Source: Opitutaceae bacterium
GTDB taxonomy: Bacteria > Verrucomicrobiota > Verrucomicrobiia > Opitutales > Opitutaceae
Length of the DNA: 64,000 nt
Assembly (NCBI GenBank): GCA_016711225.1
Contig: JADJTK010000009.1
Span: 62,001-126,000 of the forward strand
Direction: 5' to 3'
Both the position numbers and the translations under genes were made by a program. Positions 27,011 to 36,667 of the stretch are shown here, in pieces. The notes beneath the pieces were generated by a model that searched no databases, was not told where the DNA came from, and saw nothing but the letters and a program-made list of their open reading frames with translations. Position 1 is the stretch's first letter, and each line of letters starts with the position of its first letter.

Positions 27011-27996
27011 TGACCCAGAAGGATAACCCCACGGCTCCGGAGAGCCGGGCTACATTGGATCAGCCCGTGGAGGACTTGCTTCCGGCGGCGGTGTCCGTCG
27101 AGTGGGTGCAACCATGGCTGGACCATCTCGCGCTGGAACGGCGGTATTCGGCCTACACGGTGCGCAACTACCGGCAGGCCTTCGAGGACTTCCATCGCTG
27201 GCTGCGACGCAGCGGGTTGGCGCCGCGAGCCTTCGACGAGCTGGTCACCCGCGAGATTCGCGACTTCGTGATCGAAGCGCAGCGCCGCTACGACCGGCGG
27301 ACGCTGCACAACCACGTGTCGGGATTGCGGGCGTTCTACCGCTATTGGATGCGTCTGGGCCGATTGACCCGGAATCCGTTCACCGGGGTGGCGTTGCCCA
27401 AGATGGAAAAGCGTCTGCCGAAGTTTCTCACCGAGAAACAGGCCGATGCCCTTCTGACCTCGCCGACCCGCCAGCTCGAGGAGGAGGGCACCGATCCGTT
27501 CGTGTGCTGGCGCGATCGACTCGTGCTGGAGCTGCTTTATGGCGCCGGCCTGCGCATCAGCGAGCTTTGTTCGCTCAACTATGGCATGATCGATGTGGCC
27601 GAAGGGGTGGCGCGGGTACTGGGCAAGGGCCGGAAGGAGCGGGTGTGTCCCATCGGAGCGGTGGCGAGAACCGTGCTGGTACGTTTTCGCGACGAGTTCG
27701 CCCCGGCGAAGGGGGCGGAGGATGCGGTGATTGTGGATGCGCACGGGCGGCGGCTGGGCCCCCGAACGCTCCAATTGATGATGAAACGCTACCTGGCGCT
27801 GTGCGGGCTACCGATGGACCTTTCGCCGCACAAACTGCGGCATTCCTTCGCCACCCATCTGCTCGACCGCGGGGCCGATCTGCGGCTCGTGCAGGAACTG
27901 CTTGGTCACGCGCGGTTGACGACCACGCAGGTGTACACGCACGTGACCATTGCCCGGCTCAAGGACATCTACAAACACGCGCACCCTCGGGCCTAG
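27010..27996 (+). CDS. Tyrosine recombinase of the XerC/XerD type
   Basis: 328 residues from ATG 27010. N-terminal SAM-like core-binding domain (about 30-125, FLDHLALERRYSAYTVRNYR-like) and C-terminal catalytic domain with Arg182 in GAGLRISELCSL, GKGRKERVCPI, HKLRHSFATHLL, LLGHARLTTTQVYTHV with the nucleophilic Tyr. These are the residues of Xer recombinases that resolve chromosome dimers at dif. An N-terminal extension of about 30 residues precedes the usual start. Which of XerC or XerD it is cannot be told. It overlaps mazG by one base. Confidence 0.93.
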   Translation: MTQKDNPTAPESRATLDQPVEDLLPAAVSVEWVQPWLDHLALERRYSAYTVRNYRQAFEDFHRWLRRSGLAPRAFDELVTREIRDFVIEAQRRYDRRTLHNHVSGLRAFYRYWMRLGRLTRNPFTGVALPKMEKRLPKFLTEKQADALLTSPTRQLEEEGTDPFVCWRDRLVLELLYGAGLRISELCSLNYGMIDVAEGVARVLGKGRKERVCPIGAVARTVLVRFRDEFAPAKGAEDAVIVDAHGRRLGPRTLQLMMKRYLALCGLPMDLSPHKLRHSFATHLLDRGADLRLVQELLGHARLTTTQVYTHVTIARLKDIYKHAHPRA

Positions 27997-28015
27997 GAGC
28001 GCGAGCGGAGGCGGA

Positions 28016-28028
28016 GGGGGGGGGGGGG
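28016..28028 (+). repeat. Run of 13 G followed by further G-rich runs
   Basis: G13 at 28016-28028, then GGGG, GGGGGG and GGG blocks up to 28043, just after the recombinase stop. It could fold as a G-quadruplex and is also a place where base calling is unreliable. Confidence 0.8.
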
Positions 28029-28159
28029 AGGGGTGGGGGGAGGGCGACCATCGGGTGAGGGGGGCGCACGGCGGGCAGGTAGGAGGCGGCGAGGGCGGCG
28101 CCAGCGAGAACGAGGCTGGCGACGGTAGCGAGGAAGGCCGGTGGTTGGGGCGCGTAACC

Positions 28160-29250
28160 TTGTCCGACCACGAGCCGGAGGAGCCGCGGCCTTGGCGCTG
28201 ATGGCGAGGCGGATGCCTCGCGTCTGCACGCCGTTTGCGGAGGTGGATGCCGCCGCCGCTGGTGTGGAGGCGGACGACCGGGCCTCCGCCTGGCCGTTGA
28301 CCGGGCCGACGGCGCGGTCACGCCGAACGCTGCCCTGCAGCATCGGTCAGTGGCAGCTCGCAGGTGACACCGCCTCCGGAGGACGAGGCATCGACGTTGA
28401 AAGCGGCATCGGCGGCCACGCTGGCGGTGACGCCGCCGCCCAGAGGTTGAAAGGTCGATGTCGCCTGGGATCGGAGACAGAGGAGCGTGGCGTGGATTGA
28501 ACCGCCGGAGGTGGTGGGGGACCGCTGAGGGGATCTTGCGCGCGCGGACTTCCTCGAAAGTGATGCCGCCGCCGCTGGTTCCCACGGCAGCTGCGCCGTT
28601 GAAGACCCTCACGGTGATACCTCCACCTGAGGTGTCGGCGCGGAGCGATCCGCCTCCGCCGGTGACGTGGATGCCGCCGCCGGAGGTGTTGAGGCGATCT
28701 CGCCCCTGGCAGTCTTTGGCGTGGATAGAGCCGCCCGGAGGTACGACCGTCAAGGGGTCCGTGGATGCGCTGGAAGTGGAGCGAGCCGCCGCTGGTGTTG
28801 GCATTAACAGGACCGGCGATGCCGGTGGCCGTGATGGCCCCTCCGTCGGTCTTGAGCTTCGCGGTGAATTGTCCGGGGACGCGGACGGTGTAGCGCGCCT
28901 CGTTGCGGTTGCTCCATCCGCCAAACCAGGATCGTGAGGCGGTCGTCTTGCCCCTGGCGCGGACTGTGAGGGTACTCCCCTCCTGGGTGAATTCGACGGG
29001 GTTGTTGCGCAGGAAGGTTTCCTCATCAGTGGAGCCACTGCGGGAGATCTTGCGCCAGACGTCGATTCCGACCTCGGTGCGAGTGGGATCGCCGACGACG
29101 TCGATGGTGCCGAAGGAGGCGTCGACGCGCGAGGGTCCGCCAGGACGAAAGGGGAAAACCTTCGTGAGGGATTGCTCGGTCGGCGGCGGTGGCGCTGGTG
29201 GGGCGCAGAGGGCGAGGAGCAGAACTTTTGCCGGGAACGAGGCGGGGCGA
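28160..29250 (-). pseudogene. Decayed exported DUF4097-type beta-solenoid protein
   Basis: A signal-peptide-like VLLLALCAPPAP near 29240 leads into a readable stretch (DASFGTIDVVGDPTRTEVGI, TVRVPGQFTAKLKTDGGAIT) followed by the repeating T-S-G-G-G-I/S motif that marks DUF4097 solenoids. The motif continues down to about 28200 but hops among all three frames of the minus strand: NTSGGSLHF, then TSGGGIHVTGGG and DTSGGGITV in a second frame, TTSGGSIHATLL and SSSGGGVTCELPLTD in another, HTSGGGIHLR in yet another. At least four frame changes and stops intervene, and no start codon remains. This is a dead gene, unless the region is badly assembled. Confidence 0.7.
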
Positions 29251-29435
29251 TTTGGTTAGCGATTTTTGGCAGAACCGCGGTAGGAGTGGGAGCGGTAGCG
29301 ATGGCGAGGAACCAGAATGGAGGGGGCGGGAAGTGACGGCTTGTTGGGACCGGGCCAGTGGAACGATTAGGCGGACGAAAGGGAGAATGAGAGCAGGGGC
29401 AGGAGCAGGAGAACGAGTGAGAAGAAGGACCAGGT

Positions 29436-29518
29436 ACCAAGAAACAAGGGACAAGGCTCGGAGCGGAAAACGGGCGATCGATGACTTGGAACTCGGCCCT
29501 TGAAACTTGTTACTTCTG
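29436..29518. repeat. Inverted pair of AAGNNAC-type heptad repeats
   Basis: Plus-strand array ACCAAGAAACAAGGGACAAGG (29436-29456) faces a minus-strand array whose plus reading is ACTTGGAACT...CTTGAAACTTGTTACTT (29484-29518). The pair ends 9 bp before the stop of the first permease gene. Confidence 0.7.
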
Positions 29519-29526
29519 CATCGCGG

Positions 29527-31950
29527 CTACTCGGTGCGCAGGGCGACCATGGGGTCGGTGCGGGCGGCGCGGCGGGACGGGAGATAGAGGGCGAAGAAAA
29601 CAACGCCGAGGATCACTCCGGCGGTGCTGGTGAGAACCGTCGGATTCATGGGCCCGATACCGAAGAGCAGGCTGCGCATGGCGAGGCCGGCGGCCCAGGT
29701 GCCACCGAGGCCGAGCAGGAGCCCAATCACGAGCAGCACCGCGCCTTGCCGGAGAAATTGACCGAGGACCTGCCGGGGCTGGGCGCCGAGGGCGAGACGC
29801 ACGCCGATTTCGCGTTCGCGCTGGCTCACCGCATAGGCGAGCACGCCGTAGGTGCCGAGGGCGGCGAGCAGGAGCGCCACACCGGAGAAGAGAGCGGCCA
29901 GGATCGCGGGCGAACGGTGGGCGACGAGACTGTCGTCGATGCGCGCTTGCAGCGGGCGCAGGTCGTCGATCGGTTGGCCGGGATCGATCTCCAGCACGGC
30001 GCGGCGGACGGCGCCGGCCAGCGCTTCCGGTGGCAGGGCGGTGCGCAGGATCACAGAGAAACCGAAGGCGCCGCGAAGGGGGAAGTAGACCGCGCCGTGG
30101 CCGTTGTTCTCGGTGAGCGCGCCTTGTTTCACTTCACCGACCACGCCGACGATGGTGCAGGCGTTCTCGTCGGTAACCTTGATGTCCTGGGCGATGCGGC
30201 GTCCGATGGGATCACCGCCGGGCCAGTACTGGGCGGCGAAGGCCTGGTCGACGACGCAGACGCGCTCCTTGCGGAGGTGGTCGTTCTCCTCGAGGAGGCG
30301 CCCGCGGAGCAGGGGGATCTTCATGGCGCGCCAGTAGTCGCTGGAGACCGAAGAGAGGTAGTGGGCGCGGAGCGGGCGGCCGGGCTCGGTTGGCCGGTCC
30401 TCGACGGCGGTGGCGCTGTCGTTGGTCTGTTGGGTGAAGGGAAGACCGTCGGTGACGGCCGCGTGGGTGACACCCGGGATGGTGCGCAGGGCGGGGAGGA
30501 GACGTTCGACGAAGGCGCGGCGGGCCTCGGGCGTCTGGTAGTTCTTCCAGGGCAGGGTGACCTGGCCGCTGAGGACGTGGTCCGGCGAGAAGCCAGAGGA
30601 TGTATTGAGGATCTGATGCAGGCTGCGTCCGAGCAGGCCGGCGCTCGAAAGGAGCACGAAGGCCAGCGCGATCTGGGCGACGATGAAGGCGTGGCGCAAG
30701 CGCAGCGCGGCGCGGGTGGTGGTGCCGCCGCGGGTCTCGGTCTGGAGCGTGGCGGCGAGGCGGGCACGGAGGTTGTACCAGACAATTGGAGCCGCGAGGA
30801 CGAACCCGAGAACGATCGAGACGCCGAGACCGACGGCGGCGAGCCGCGAATTGAACACGATCTGGGCCCCCAAGGGCATCTGGTCCGTCCCAAGGTATCG
30901 CAGGAAATCGATGCCGAGGGAGCCGAGCAGGGCGCCGAGAAGGCCGCCGGCCAGGGTGAGCAACGTGGTTTCAGTCACCACCTCGAGGGCGACATGGCGA
31001 CGGCGGGCTCCGAGCGCTTGGCGCACGGCGAGGTCCTTCATGCGGCTGCTGGCGCGGATGAGCAGAAGGTTGGTGAGATTCACAGCGCCGATGACCAATA
31101 GGAAGAGCCCGCCGGCCTGGAGCAGGAGCAACGTGGGCCGGATCGTGCGGACGTGGTCGGCATGGAGTGAGGCGACCGTGGTGTGGAACCCGCCGTCCTT
31201 GACGAGCTGAGCCACGGGGCCGTCGACCAGCAGGCGGGTGTTGAAGGCGTCGATCTGCGCTTGGGCGTCCGTGAGGGTGGCCTTGGGCGAGAGCCGGGCG
31301 ACCATCTGCCAGCCGTTGGAGTGGCGGCTGTCGATCTTGCGCTCTTCCGGGGCGTGGGCAGCCGGGCGGAAATATTGCGCGCGGCTGGAGAGGAAGCGGA
31401 AACCCGGGGGCAGGACGCCCACGATGGTGATCGTCAGACCATCGTTGAGAAAGGTACGGCCGAGCACGGCGGGATCGCCATTGAACTGGTGGCGCCAGAA
31501 CTCGTCGGTGAGGATGGCGACCTGGTCGGTCTGGTAGGTGAGCTCGGCCTCGGTGAAGGCGCGGCCCTGCGCGAGCGGTGTGCCGAGGGTGGCGAAGAAT
31601 TCAGGCGAGACGCGCGCGGCCTCGACGCGGTCCGGCGTACTGCCGTCGCCCACGATGAAACTCGCGTCCTGATAGATGGAGAGCGAGGCGAGGGCGGGCA
31701 TTGCTCCGCGCCGCTCGAAGTAGTTCGGGATCGAGGCGGCCGACCGTTCAACTCCGGCGCCCGGGTACGCATTGAAGAGGATCGCGAGTCGGTCGGACTC
31801 CGGGAAGGGCAATGCGCGGAGCAGGACGGCGTCGACCACGGCGAAGAGCGCGAGGTTGGCACCGAGGCAGAGTGCGACCGTGGCCACCGCGGTGGCGGTA
31901 AAGCCCGGGGTCTTGAGCAGCGAGCGGAGGGCGTGGCGGAGGGCGGACAT
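29527..31950 (-). CDS. ADOP/MacB-type ABC exporter permease (first of three)
   Basis: 807 residues, about twice the size of an ordinary MacB permease. It starts MSALRHALRSLLKTPGFTAT, the hallmark opening of acidobacterial duplicated orphan permeases, then one membrane helix, a MacB periplasmic core (about 45-250), an FtsX block of three helices (about 275-400), a second periplasmic core and a second FtsX block (about 680-790). Closing LPSRRAARTDPMVALRTE is the usual family end. MacB-type exporters use mechanical transmission to drive export of peptides, lipids or drugs with a LolD-like ATPase. Downstream of the ATPase gene on the same strand. Confidence 0.93.
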   Translation of the reverse strand: MSALRHALRSLLKTPGFTATAVATVALCLGANLALFAVVDAVLLRALPFPESDRLAILFNAYPGAGVERSAASIPNYFERRGAMPALASLSIYQDASFIVGDGSTPDRVEAARVSPEFFATLGTPLAQGRAFTEAELTYQTDQVAILTDEFWRHQFNGDPAVLGRTFLNDGLTITIVGVLPPGFRFLSSRAQYFRPAAHAPEERKIDSRHSNGWQMVARLSPKATLTDAQAQIDAFNTRLLVDGPVAQLVKDGGFHTTVASLHADHVRTIRPTLLLLQAGGLFLLVIGAVNLTNLLLIRASSRMKDLAVRQALGARRRHVALEVVTETTLLTLAGGLLGALLGSLGIDFLRYLGTDQMPLGAQIVFNSRLAAVGLGVSIVLGFVLAAPIVWYNLRARLAATLQTETRGGTTTRAALRLRHAFIVAQIALAFVLLSSAGLLGRSLHQILNTSSGFSPDHVLSGQVTLPWKNYQTPEARRAFVERLLPALRTIPGVTHAAVTDGLPFTQQTNDSATAVEDRPTEPGRPLRAHYLSSVSSDYWRAMKIPLLRGRLLEENDHLRKERVCVVDQAFAAQYWPGGDPIGRRIAQDIKVTDENACTIVGVVGEVKQGALTENNGHGAVYFPLRGAFGFSVILRTALPPEALAGAVRRAVLEIDPGQPIDDLRPLQARIDDSLVAHRSPAILAALFSGVALLLAALGTYGVLAYAVSQREREIGVRLALGAQPRQVLGQFLRQGAVLLVIGLLLGLGGTWAAGLAMRSLLFGIGPMNPTVLTSTAGVILGVVFFALYLPSRRAARTDPMVALRTE

Positions 31951-31952
31951 TG

Positions 31953-32047
31953 GAATTGCGGATTGCGAATTGCGGAATGTGGATTGCGGACGGCGTATGG
32001 CGGAGGGGGGGGCTCGGAGAATCGAGAATCGGCAATCGGAAATCGGT
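31953..32047. repeat. GGATTGC / AATCGGC heptad repeat islands
   Basis: 31953-31990 is built of GGAATTGC, GGATTGC, GAATTGC units; 32017-32047 is built of AATCGAG, AATCGGC, AATCGGA, AATCGGT units. The second island ends exactly at the stop codon of the ATPase gene. Confidence 0.75.
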
Positions 32048-32715
32048 CAGTTTCCGACCATCATGCCGTCGGCAAGCCGGATGATACGCGAGCCGAAGGC
32101 GGCGTTCTCGGCAGAGTGGGTGACTTGGACGATGGTGACTCCGCTCTCGCGATTCAGTTTCTGGAAGAGCTCCATGATCACCTTTGCCTGGTCGGAGTGG
32201 AGGTTGCCAGTGGGCTCGTCGGCCAGGAGGAGTTTGGGCTTCGCGGCGAGGGCGCGGGCCACGCCGACGAGTTGCTGTTGGCCGCCCGAGAGTTGGGAGG
32301 GAAAGAGGTCGCGCTTGCCGACCATCTGGAAACGGTCGAGCAGATCGCAGACGACGCTTTGTCGCTCCTTACGGGGTACGTTGCGGTAGGAGAGCGGGAC
32401 TTCGAGATTCTCGGCGACGGTTAGGTCATCGATTAGGTGATAGGCCTGGAAGATGAAGCCGATGTTCCTTTTCTGGAGCTCGGAACGCGCGGGCTTGGCC
32501 AGTTGGTGGACCGCGACGTCTTGGAACCGGTATTCGCCCTCCCAGGCGGAGTCGTGCAGGCCGAGAATGTGGAGGAGCGTCGACTTGCCCGAGCCCGACG
32601 GCCCCATGATCGAGACGAAGTCACCCTCGGCGATTTCCAGGTTGATGTTGCGCAGGGCGTAGTAGGGCCCGCTTTTGAGCGGATAGACGCGGCTGAGGTG
32701 GCGTAGCGAGATCAT
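32047..32715 (-). CDS. MacB/LolD-type ABC transporter ATPase
   Basis: 222 residues from ATG 32715. Walker A GPSGSGKST, signature LSGGQQQLVGVARAL, Walker B LLLADEPTGNL, and the H-loop VTHS, in the compact LolD/MacB subfamily (the signature has QLVGVARAL in place of the usual QRVAIARAL). It is the only ATPase in this 12-kb cluster and probably energises one or more of the three permeases around it. The opening MISLRHLSRVYPLKSGPYYALRNINL is usual for ATPases paired with ADOP proteins. Confidence 0.95.
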   Translation of the reverse strand: MISLRHLSRVYPLKSGPYYALRNINLEIAEGDFVSIMGPSGSGKSTLLHILGLHDSAWEGEYRFQDVAVHQLAKPARSELQKRNIGFIFQAYHLIDDLTVAENLEVPLSYRNVPRKERQSVVCDLLDRFQMVGKRDLFPSQLSGGQQQLVGVARALAAKPKLLLADEPTGNLHSDQAKVIMELFQKLNRESGVTIVQVTHSAENAAFGSRIIRLADGMMVGN

Positions 32716-32720
32716 GGGTG

Positions 32721-32932
32721 AAAGTGCAGAGTGCGGAGTGCGGAAGGGCTGCCGGGTAAGAGAAGGGCGAAGTAACAAGGAACAAGTGACAGGTTGTCGG
32801 TGCGGACGCGGTGTAGTTCGTGAGTTCTTCGGCGTTTGAAGCTTCGGCGGTTGGCCATTTCTCGGTCTGCCGTTTCGCTAACCTGCCCGTGACTCATTGT
32901 CTCTTGATACTTGTTACTTGAAACTTGATCTT
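32721..32932. repeat. Three heptad-repeat islands, two in inverted orientation
   Basis: 32721-32745: AGTGCAG, AGTGCGG, AGTGCGG units. 32770-32796: AAGTAACAAGGAACAAGTGACAG on the plus strand. 32899-32932: the same AAGTAAC-like units on the minus strand (plus reading TTGATACTTGTTACTTGAAA). The inverted arms enclose about 100 bp of ordinary-GC sequence with no gene. Confidence 0.75.
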
Positions 32933-32950
32933 TCCCGGCTCGTTGGGCGC

Positions 32951-34027
32951 TCAGTCCTCGTCGCGGAAGAGCTTGAGAAAGGCGTCGGTCGGGTGTGTGC
33001 GGCGAGAATCCCAATACTTCGAGAACTGCGCCTGGGTGAGGATCCCGATCGGGCCCTCGTAGATGCCGCCGTTGCCGTGGGTGTCGCCCACGCGAACGGC
33101 AATGACGTTGGTCTCCTTCAGCAGCGAGGCTGGGAAGTTGTAGGCGCGTTGGAGCGAGTAGGTATGGTCTTCGCCTCGCCGGACGGGATCGTCCACCCGG
33201 CCGCTGCGGCCGATCGACACCCCGTTGAGGAAGGCCTCATCGTAGTCGTCGATCTTTCCGAGCAAGAGCACCAGCGTTTGCTCGGTGAAGGGCTGTTCGA
33301 TGTGGAAGGTCTTGCGGTACCAGGCGTGGCCGTCGAGTTGGGGATAACCGGCATTCTCCCAGGTGGAGGGGACGCGGATGGCCACGAAGTCGGACTCGTT
33401 GCATTCGGGCTCTTTCCAGTCGGGATTGTCGCCGGGGCAGAATTTCCATTCCCCGTCCAAAGCAATGCCGGCAGGAAGCGGGTAGCCGGTGTAGAGCCCG
33501 ATGCGCCCACGCACGATGCCTCCGACCCCGCCGCCGTCGTATACGCGAACGGCGATGACATTCGCTTTGCCGTGGTACATGAGCTTTGGTGGCACGACAT
33601 AGAGGCGGCGTTGGTCATAGGCGGAGAGGTACTGCGGCGGGAACTGGCCGAGCCCGCCGACGCGCTGCCCATTGATGAAGACTTCGTCGGCATCGTCGAT
33701 GCGTCCGAGTGAAAGGATGAGACTTTGGCTCTCGTATCCGCCGGGCATCGAGAAGGCTTTTCGGTACCAGGCGAAGCCGCCGTAGTCGCGGTAGCCCTCG
33801 TCCTGCCAGGTGGCGGGAACATCAATCTTGGCCCATTGGCTGTCGTCGAAGTTGGGCGCGGCGCGTTCGCGGGCGTCGCCGACGGCGAAGCGCCAGGTGC
33901 CGTCAAGGCGGACGACGCGTTTGCTGGTCTCGGCGGAAGGAGCGAACGGTGTGTTGGCATGGAGACCGTAGGCGAGAGCCAAGAGACCGAGGCAGAGACC
34001 GGTACGGACAAGGCGGGAGGGGAGCAT
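32951..34027 (-). CDS. Exported protein with two GH2-type sugar-binding (galactose-binding-like) domains
   Basis: 358 residues from ATG 34027. Signal peptide (TGLCLGLLALAYGLHA), then two copies of the jelly-roll domain that starts GH2 glycosidases: copy 1 (about 40-180) with LDGTWRFAVGD, VPATWQDEGY, WYRKAF, GRIDDADEVFINGQRVG; copy 2 (about 190-335) with LDGEWKFCPGDN, VPSTWENAGYP, WYRKTF, GKIDDYDEAFLNGVSIG. No glycosidase catalytic domain is present. It sits between the ATPase and the second permease on the same strand and may be a periplasmic or surface partner of that exporter, though this is inference from position. Confidence 0.8.
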   Translation of the reverse strand: MLPSRLVRTGLCLGLLALAYGLHANTPFAPSAETSKRVVRLDGTWRFAVGDARERAAPNFDDSQWAKIDVPATWQDEGYRDYGGFAWYRKAFSMPGGYESQSLILSLGRIDDADEVFINGQRVGGLGQFPPQYLSAYDQRRLYVVPPKLMYHGKANVIAVRVYDGGGVGGIVRGRIGLYTGYPLPAGIALDGEWKFCPGDNPDWKEPECNESDFVAIRVPSTWENAGYPQLDGHAWYRKTFHIEQPFTEQTLVLLLGKIDDYDEAFLNGVSIGRSGRVDDPVRRGEDHTYSLQRAYNFPASLLKETNVIAVRVGDTHGNGGIYEGPIGILTQAQFSKYWDSRRTHPTDAFLKLFRDED

Positions 34028-34034
34028 GGGAGGA

Positions 34035-34244
34035 CGGATTGCGGAATTCGGATTGCGGAATGGACCGAGGGCGGGGAGGAAGGAAAGTGCCCGGTAACAA
34101 GTTGCGAGTGACGGTGCAGCAAAGTGACAAGTGGGCGGAGGGCGGAGTTGTTCGGGCGCGTTTTCGCCGTTCGGATCTTTGATATTGGAATAATCTTGGG
34201 CCGGATGGTTCGTCTGTGATTACCTGTTATTTGATACTTGATTC
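34035..34244. repeat. Three heptad-repeat islands between the sugar-binding and permease genes
   Basis: 34035-34063: CGGATTGCGGAATT, GGATTGCGGAAT. 34093-34133: GGTAACAAGTTGCGAGTGAC and AAAGTGACAAGTG. 34216-34244: minus-strand CAAGTATCAAATAACAGGTAA. The last two are inverted relative to each other, as in the islands at 29436 and 32770. Confidence 0.75.
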
Positions 34245-34267
34245 GTGGCACTTCTTTCGGCGCGGCG

Positions 34268-36667
34268 TCAGTCGGCCCGCAGAGCGACCATCGGGTCGAC
34301 GCGGGTGGCGCGGCGGGCGGGCAGCCAGCAGGCTAGGGCGGCTACCAGAAGCAGGACGACGGCGACGAGGGCGAACACCACGGCTGTGTCGGTGAGTTGC
34401 GTTCCATAGAGCTGGTTCGCCACCCCGAAACCGGCGCCGACGCTGCCAAGCGATCCCAAAAGGATACCGACGAGCACCAGCAGCAGGCCGCCGCGCACGA
34501 CGTGCCCGAGCACCTGGCGCGAATCGGCCCCGAGGGCGATGCGGACCCCGATCTCCCGGGTGCGCTGGGCAACAGAATACGACATCACGCCGTAGAGGCC
34601 GACGCAGGCGAGTAGCAAGGCGATGCCGGCGAAGGCGCCGACCAGGATGAGCATCGTGCGGCGCAGGCGCAGCGTGAAGGAATTGTCGATGGCCTGCTGC
34701 AGGGTGACAAGGTCCGCAATGGGTTGGTCGGGGTCCACGGCTCGAACCGCACGCCGGATCCCGTCGACCGCCGCCAGGGGTGAGCCGTGCGTGCGTACGG
34801 CAATGGTAACCGTCCAGGGAAAATGGAGGACCGGGAGATAGGCCATCGGAGGCGGCGGCGCGTCGAGCTGGGCTCGGGCCATGTCGCGCACGAGGCCGAC
34901 CACCAGCCAATCGGCATTCTTGAAGCGGACTTGGCGTCCGATGGGGTCCTCGGCTTCGAAGAGGCGGCGGGCGAGCGCCTGGTTGATCACCATGGCCTTC
35001 TGGGCTCCTTCGACGCTGTCCGACTCGCTCAAGAAGCGGCCACGCAGGAGCGGAGCTCCGAGGGTTTGGAAGAGATCGCCGGCGACGCCGTCGAAACCGG
35101 TGCCGACGTCGGAGCGCGGATCGGCGTCCTCCGAGCGGCGGATGGTATCCCCGTAGTAGTTTCGGTTGTTGAAGGGGGCGGTCGAGATCATCCCGGCCGA
35201 GGCGATCCCGGGCTGGGCGGCGATCTCGCGCAGCACGGACTCCACGAAACGGACACGATGCTGGGGCGTGGGCGACGAGGTGCTGGTCCGGTTGAGGGAG
35301 AAGAGCAGCACGTTGTTCCGGTTCAAGCCGGGGTCACTGTCGAGCGTGGCGATGAAACTGCGCAAGAGCAGGCCAGCGACGAAGAGCAGGATCACGGTGA
35401 GGGCGGTCTCGCCGACGACGAGCAAGCGTTGGAGCCGATGGCGCGAACCGCCGGAGGTGCCGCGCGAACTCTCCTTGAGGTCGTGGGCGAGCTCCGGCCG
35501 GGCGACGCGCAAAGCTGGCACGAGCCCGAAGGCGAGCCCGGTGCCGAGCGATATCAGGAGTGTGAATAAGAGCACGCCCGAATCCAACGTGACCGGAGTG
35601 GCGGGCCCGAGACCGGTGGCCGCCAAGGCGATGAGCGGCCCGATGCCCCAAGAGGCCACGAAGAGGCCCGCGACCCCGCCAAGCAGGCCGAACAGCGCGC
35701 TCTCGAGGAGGACCAGCCGCACGATCCGCCCGGCGCTGGCGCCGAGGGCGACCCTTACGGCGATCTCGGTCTGGCGGGTGGCGGCACGAACCAGCATCAG
35801 GTTGGCGACGTTGGCGCAGGCGATCAGCAGCACGACGGCGACGATGACCATCAAGGTGAGCAGGTATGGGCGCGAGTTGCCGGTGAGGGCATCCTGGAGC
35901 GACTGGACCGTGACCGTCCAGGTGGCTTTGTTGGGTGGGTAGAGGGAACGGACGGCGTCGGCACCGGCGACGAGTTCGGCCTGGGCCTGCGTGAGGGTGG
36001 CCCCGGGCTTGAGGCGACCGAAGACCGCGCAGACGTAGTTATAGTTGCGAGTCTGCTTGTATTCGGCCGCGCGGATCGCCGCGGGAACAAGGAACTCGAT
36101 GCCAGGGTTCGCCAAGGCGTCGGGCCCGAGCACGCCGACGACGGTGTAGCTGCGCCCGTCGAGGTGGACCGGCTGGCCGAGGATGGCGGGATCGCCGGCG
36201 AAGCGCTGGGTCCACATCTCGTGGGTGAGGATGACGACGAAGTTGTCGCCACCGGCGGCGTCCTCCTCGGGGAGGAAATCGCGGCCGAGCACGGGTTTCA
36301 GCCCGAAGACGCGGAGATACTCGACGGTGATGGCGGCGCCGGAGACTTGGGCGGGCTCGGTGACCCCGGAGAGATTGAGGTCGACCGGATGGGCGGCGGC
36401 GAACGAATCGAACGACTTCGCGTACGGCTGCCAGTCGAGGAAGGTGCCGCCGTCGGCGGAGTTGCGCGCGCCGGGGACGGGCGCATGCCAGACCTGCATG
36501 ATACGTCCGGAGTCCGGGTACGGGAGGGGGGAGAGGAGTGCGGCCTGGACGACGCTGAAGATGGCGGAGTTGGCGCCGATGCCGAGGGCGAGGGTGAGGA
36601 CGACGATGACGGTGAAGCCGGGGGTCTTCACGATCTGGCGGAGGGCGTAGCGGAGATCCTGAAACAT
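34268..36667 (-). CDS. ADOP/MacB-type ABC exporter permease (second of three)
   Basis: 799 residues from ATG 36667 (MFQDLRYALRQIVKTPGFTV); the 53 codons upstream in frame cross a repeat island and are not part of the protein. Same double MacB_PCD plus FtsX layout as the permease at 29527: first helix near residue 20-40, first FtsX block about 270-400, second about 670-790, ending LPARRATRVDPMVALRAD. The gene is divergent from the damaged outer membrane protein gene. Confidence 0.93.
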   Translation of the reverse strand: MFQDLRYALRQIVKTPGFTVIVVLTLALGIGANSAIFSVVQAALLSPLPYPDSGRIMQVWHAPVPGARNSADGGTFLDWQPYAKSFDSFAAAHPVDLNLSGVTEPAQVSGAAITVEYLRVFGLKPVLGRDFLPEEDAAGGDNFVVILTHEMWTQRFAGDPAILGQPVHLDGRSYTVVGVLGPDALANPGIEFLVPAAIRAAEYKQTRNYNYVCAVFGRLKPGATLTQAQAELVAGADAVRSLYPPNKATWTVTVQSLQDALTGNSRPYLLTLMVIVAVVLLIACANVANLMLVRAATRQTEIAVRVALGASAGRIVRLVLLESALFGLLGGVAGLFVASWGIGPLIALAATGLGPATPVTLDSGVLLFTLLISLGTGLAFGLVPALRVARPELAHDLKESSRGTSGGSRHRLQRLLVVGETALTVILLFVAGLLLRSFIATLDSDPGLNRNNVLLFSLNRTSTSSPTPQHRVRFVESVLREIAAQPGIASAGMISTAPFNNRNYYGDTIRRSEDADPRSDVGTGFDGVAGDLFQTLGAPLLRGRFLSESDSVEGAQKAMVINQALARRLFEAEDPIGRQVRFKNADWLVVGLVRDMARAQLDAPPPPMAYLPVLHFPWTVTIAVRTHGSPLAAVDGIRRAVRAVDPDQPIADLVTLQQAIDNSFTLRLRRTMLILVGAFAGIALLLACVGLYGVMSYSVAQRTREIGVRIALGADSRQVLGHVVRGGLLLVLVGILLGSLGSVGAGFGVANQLYGTQLTDTAVVFALVAVVLLLVAALACWLPARRATRVDPMVALRAD

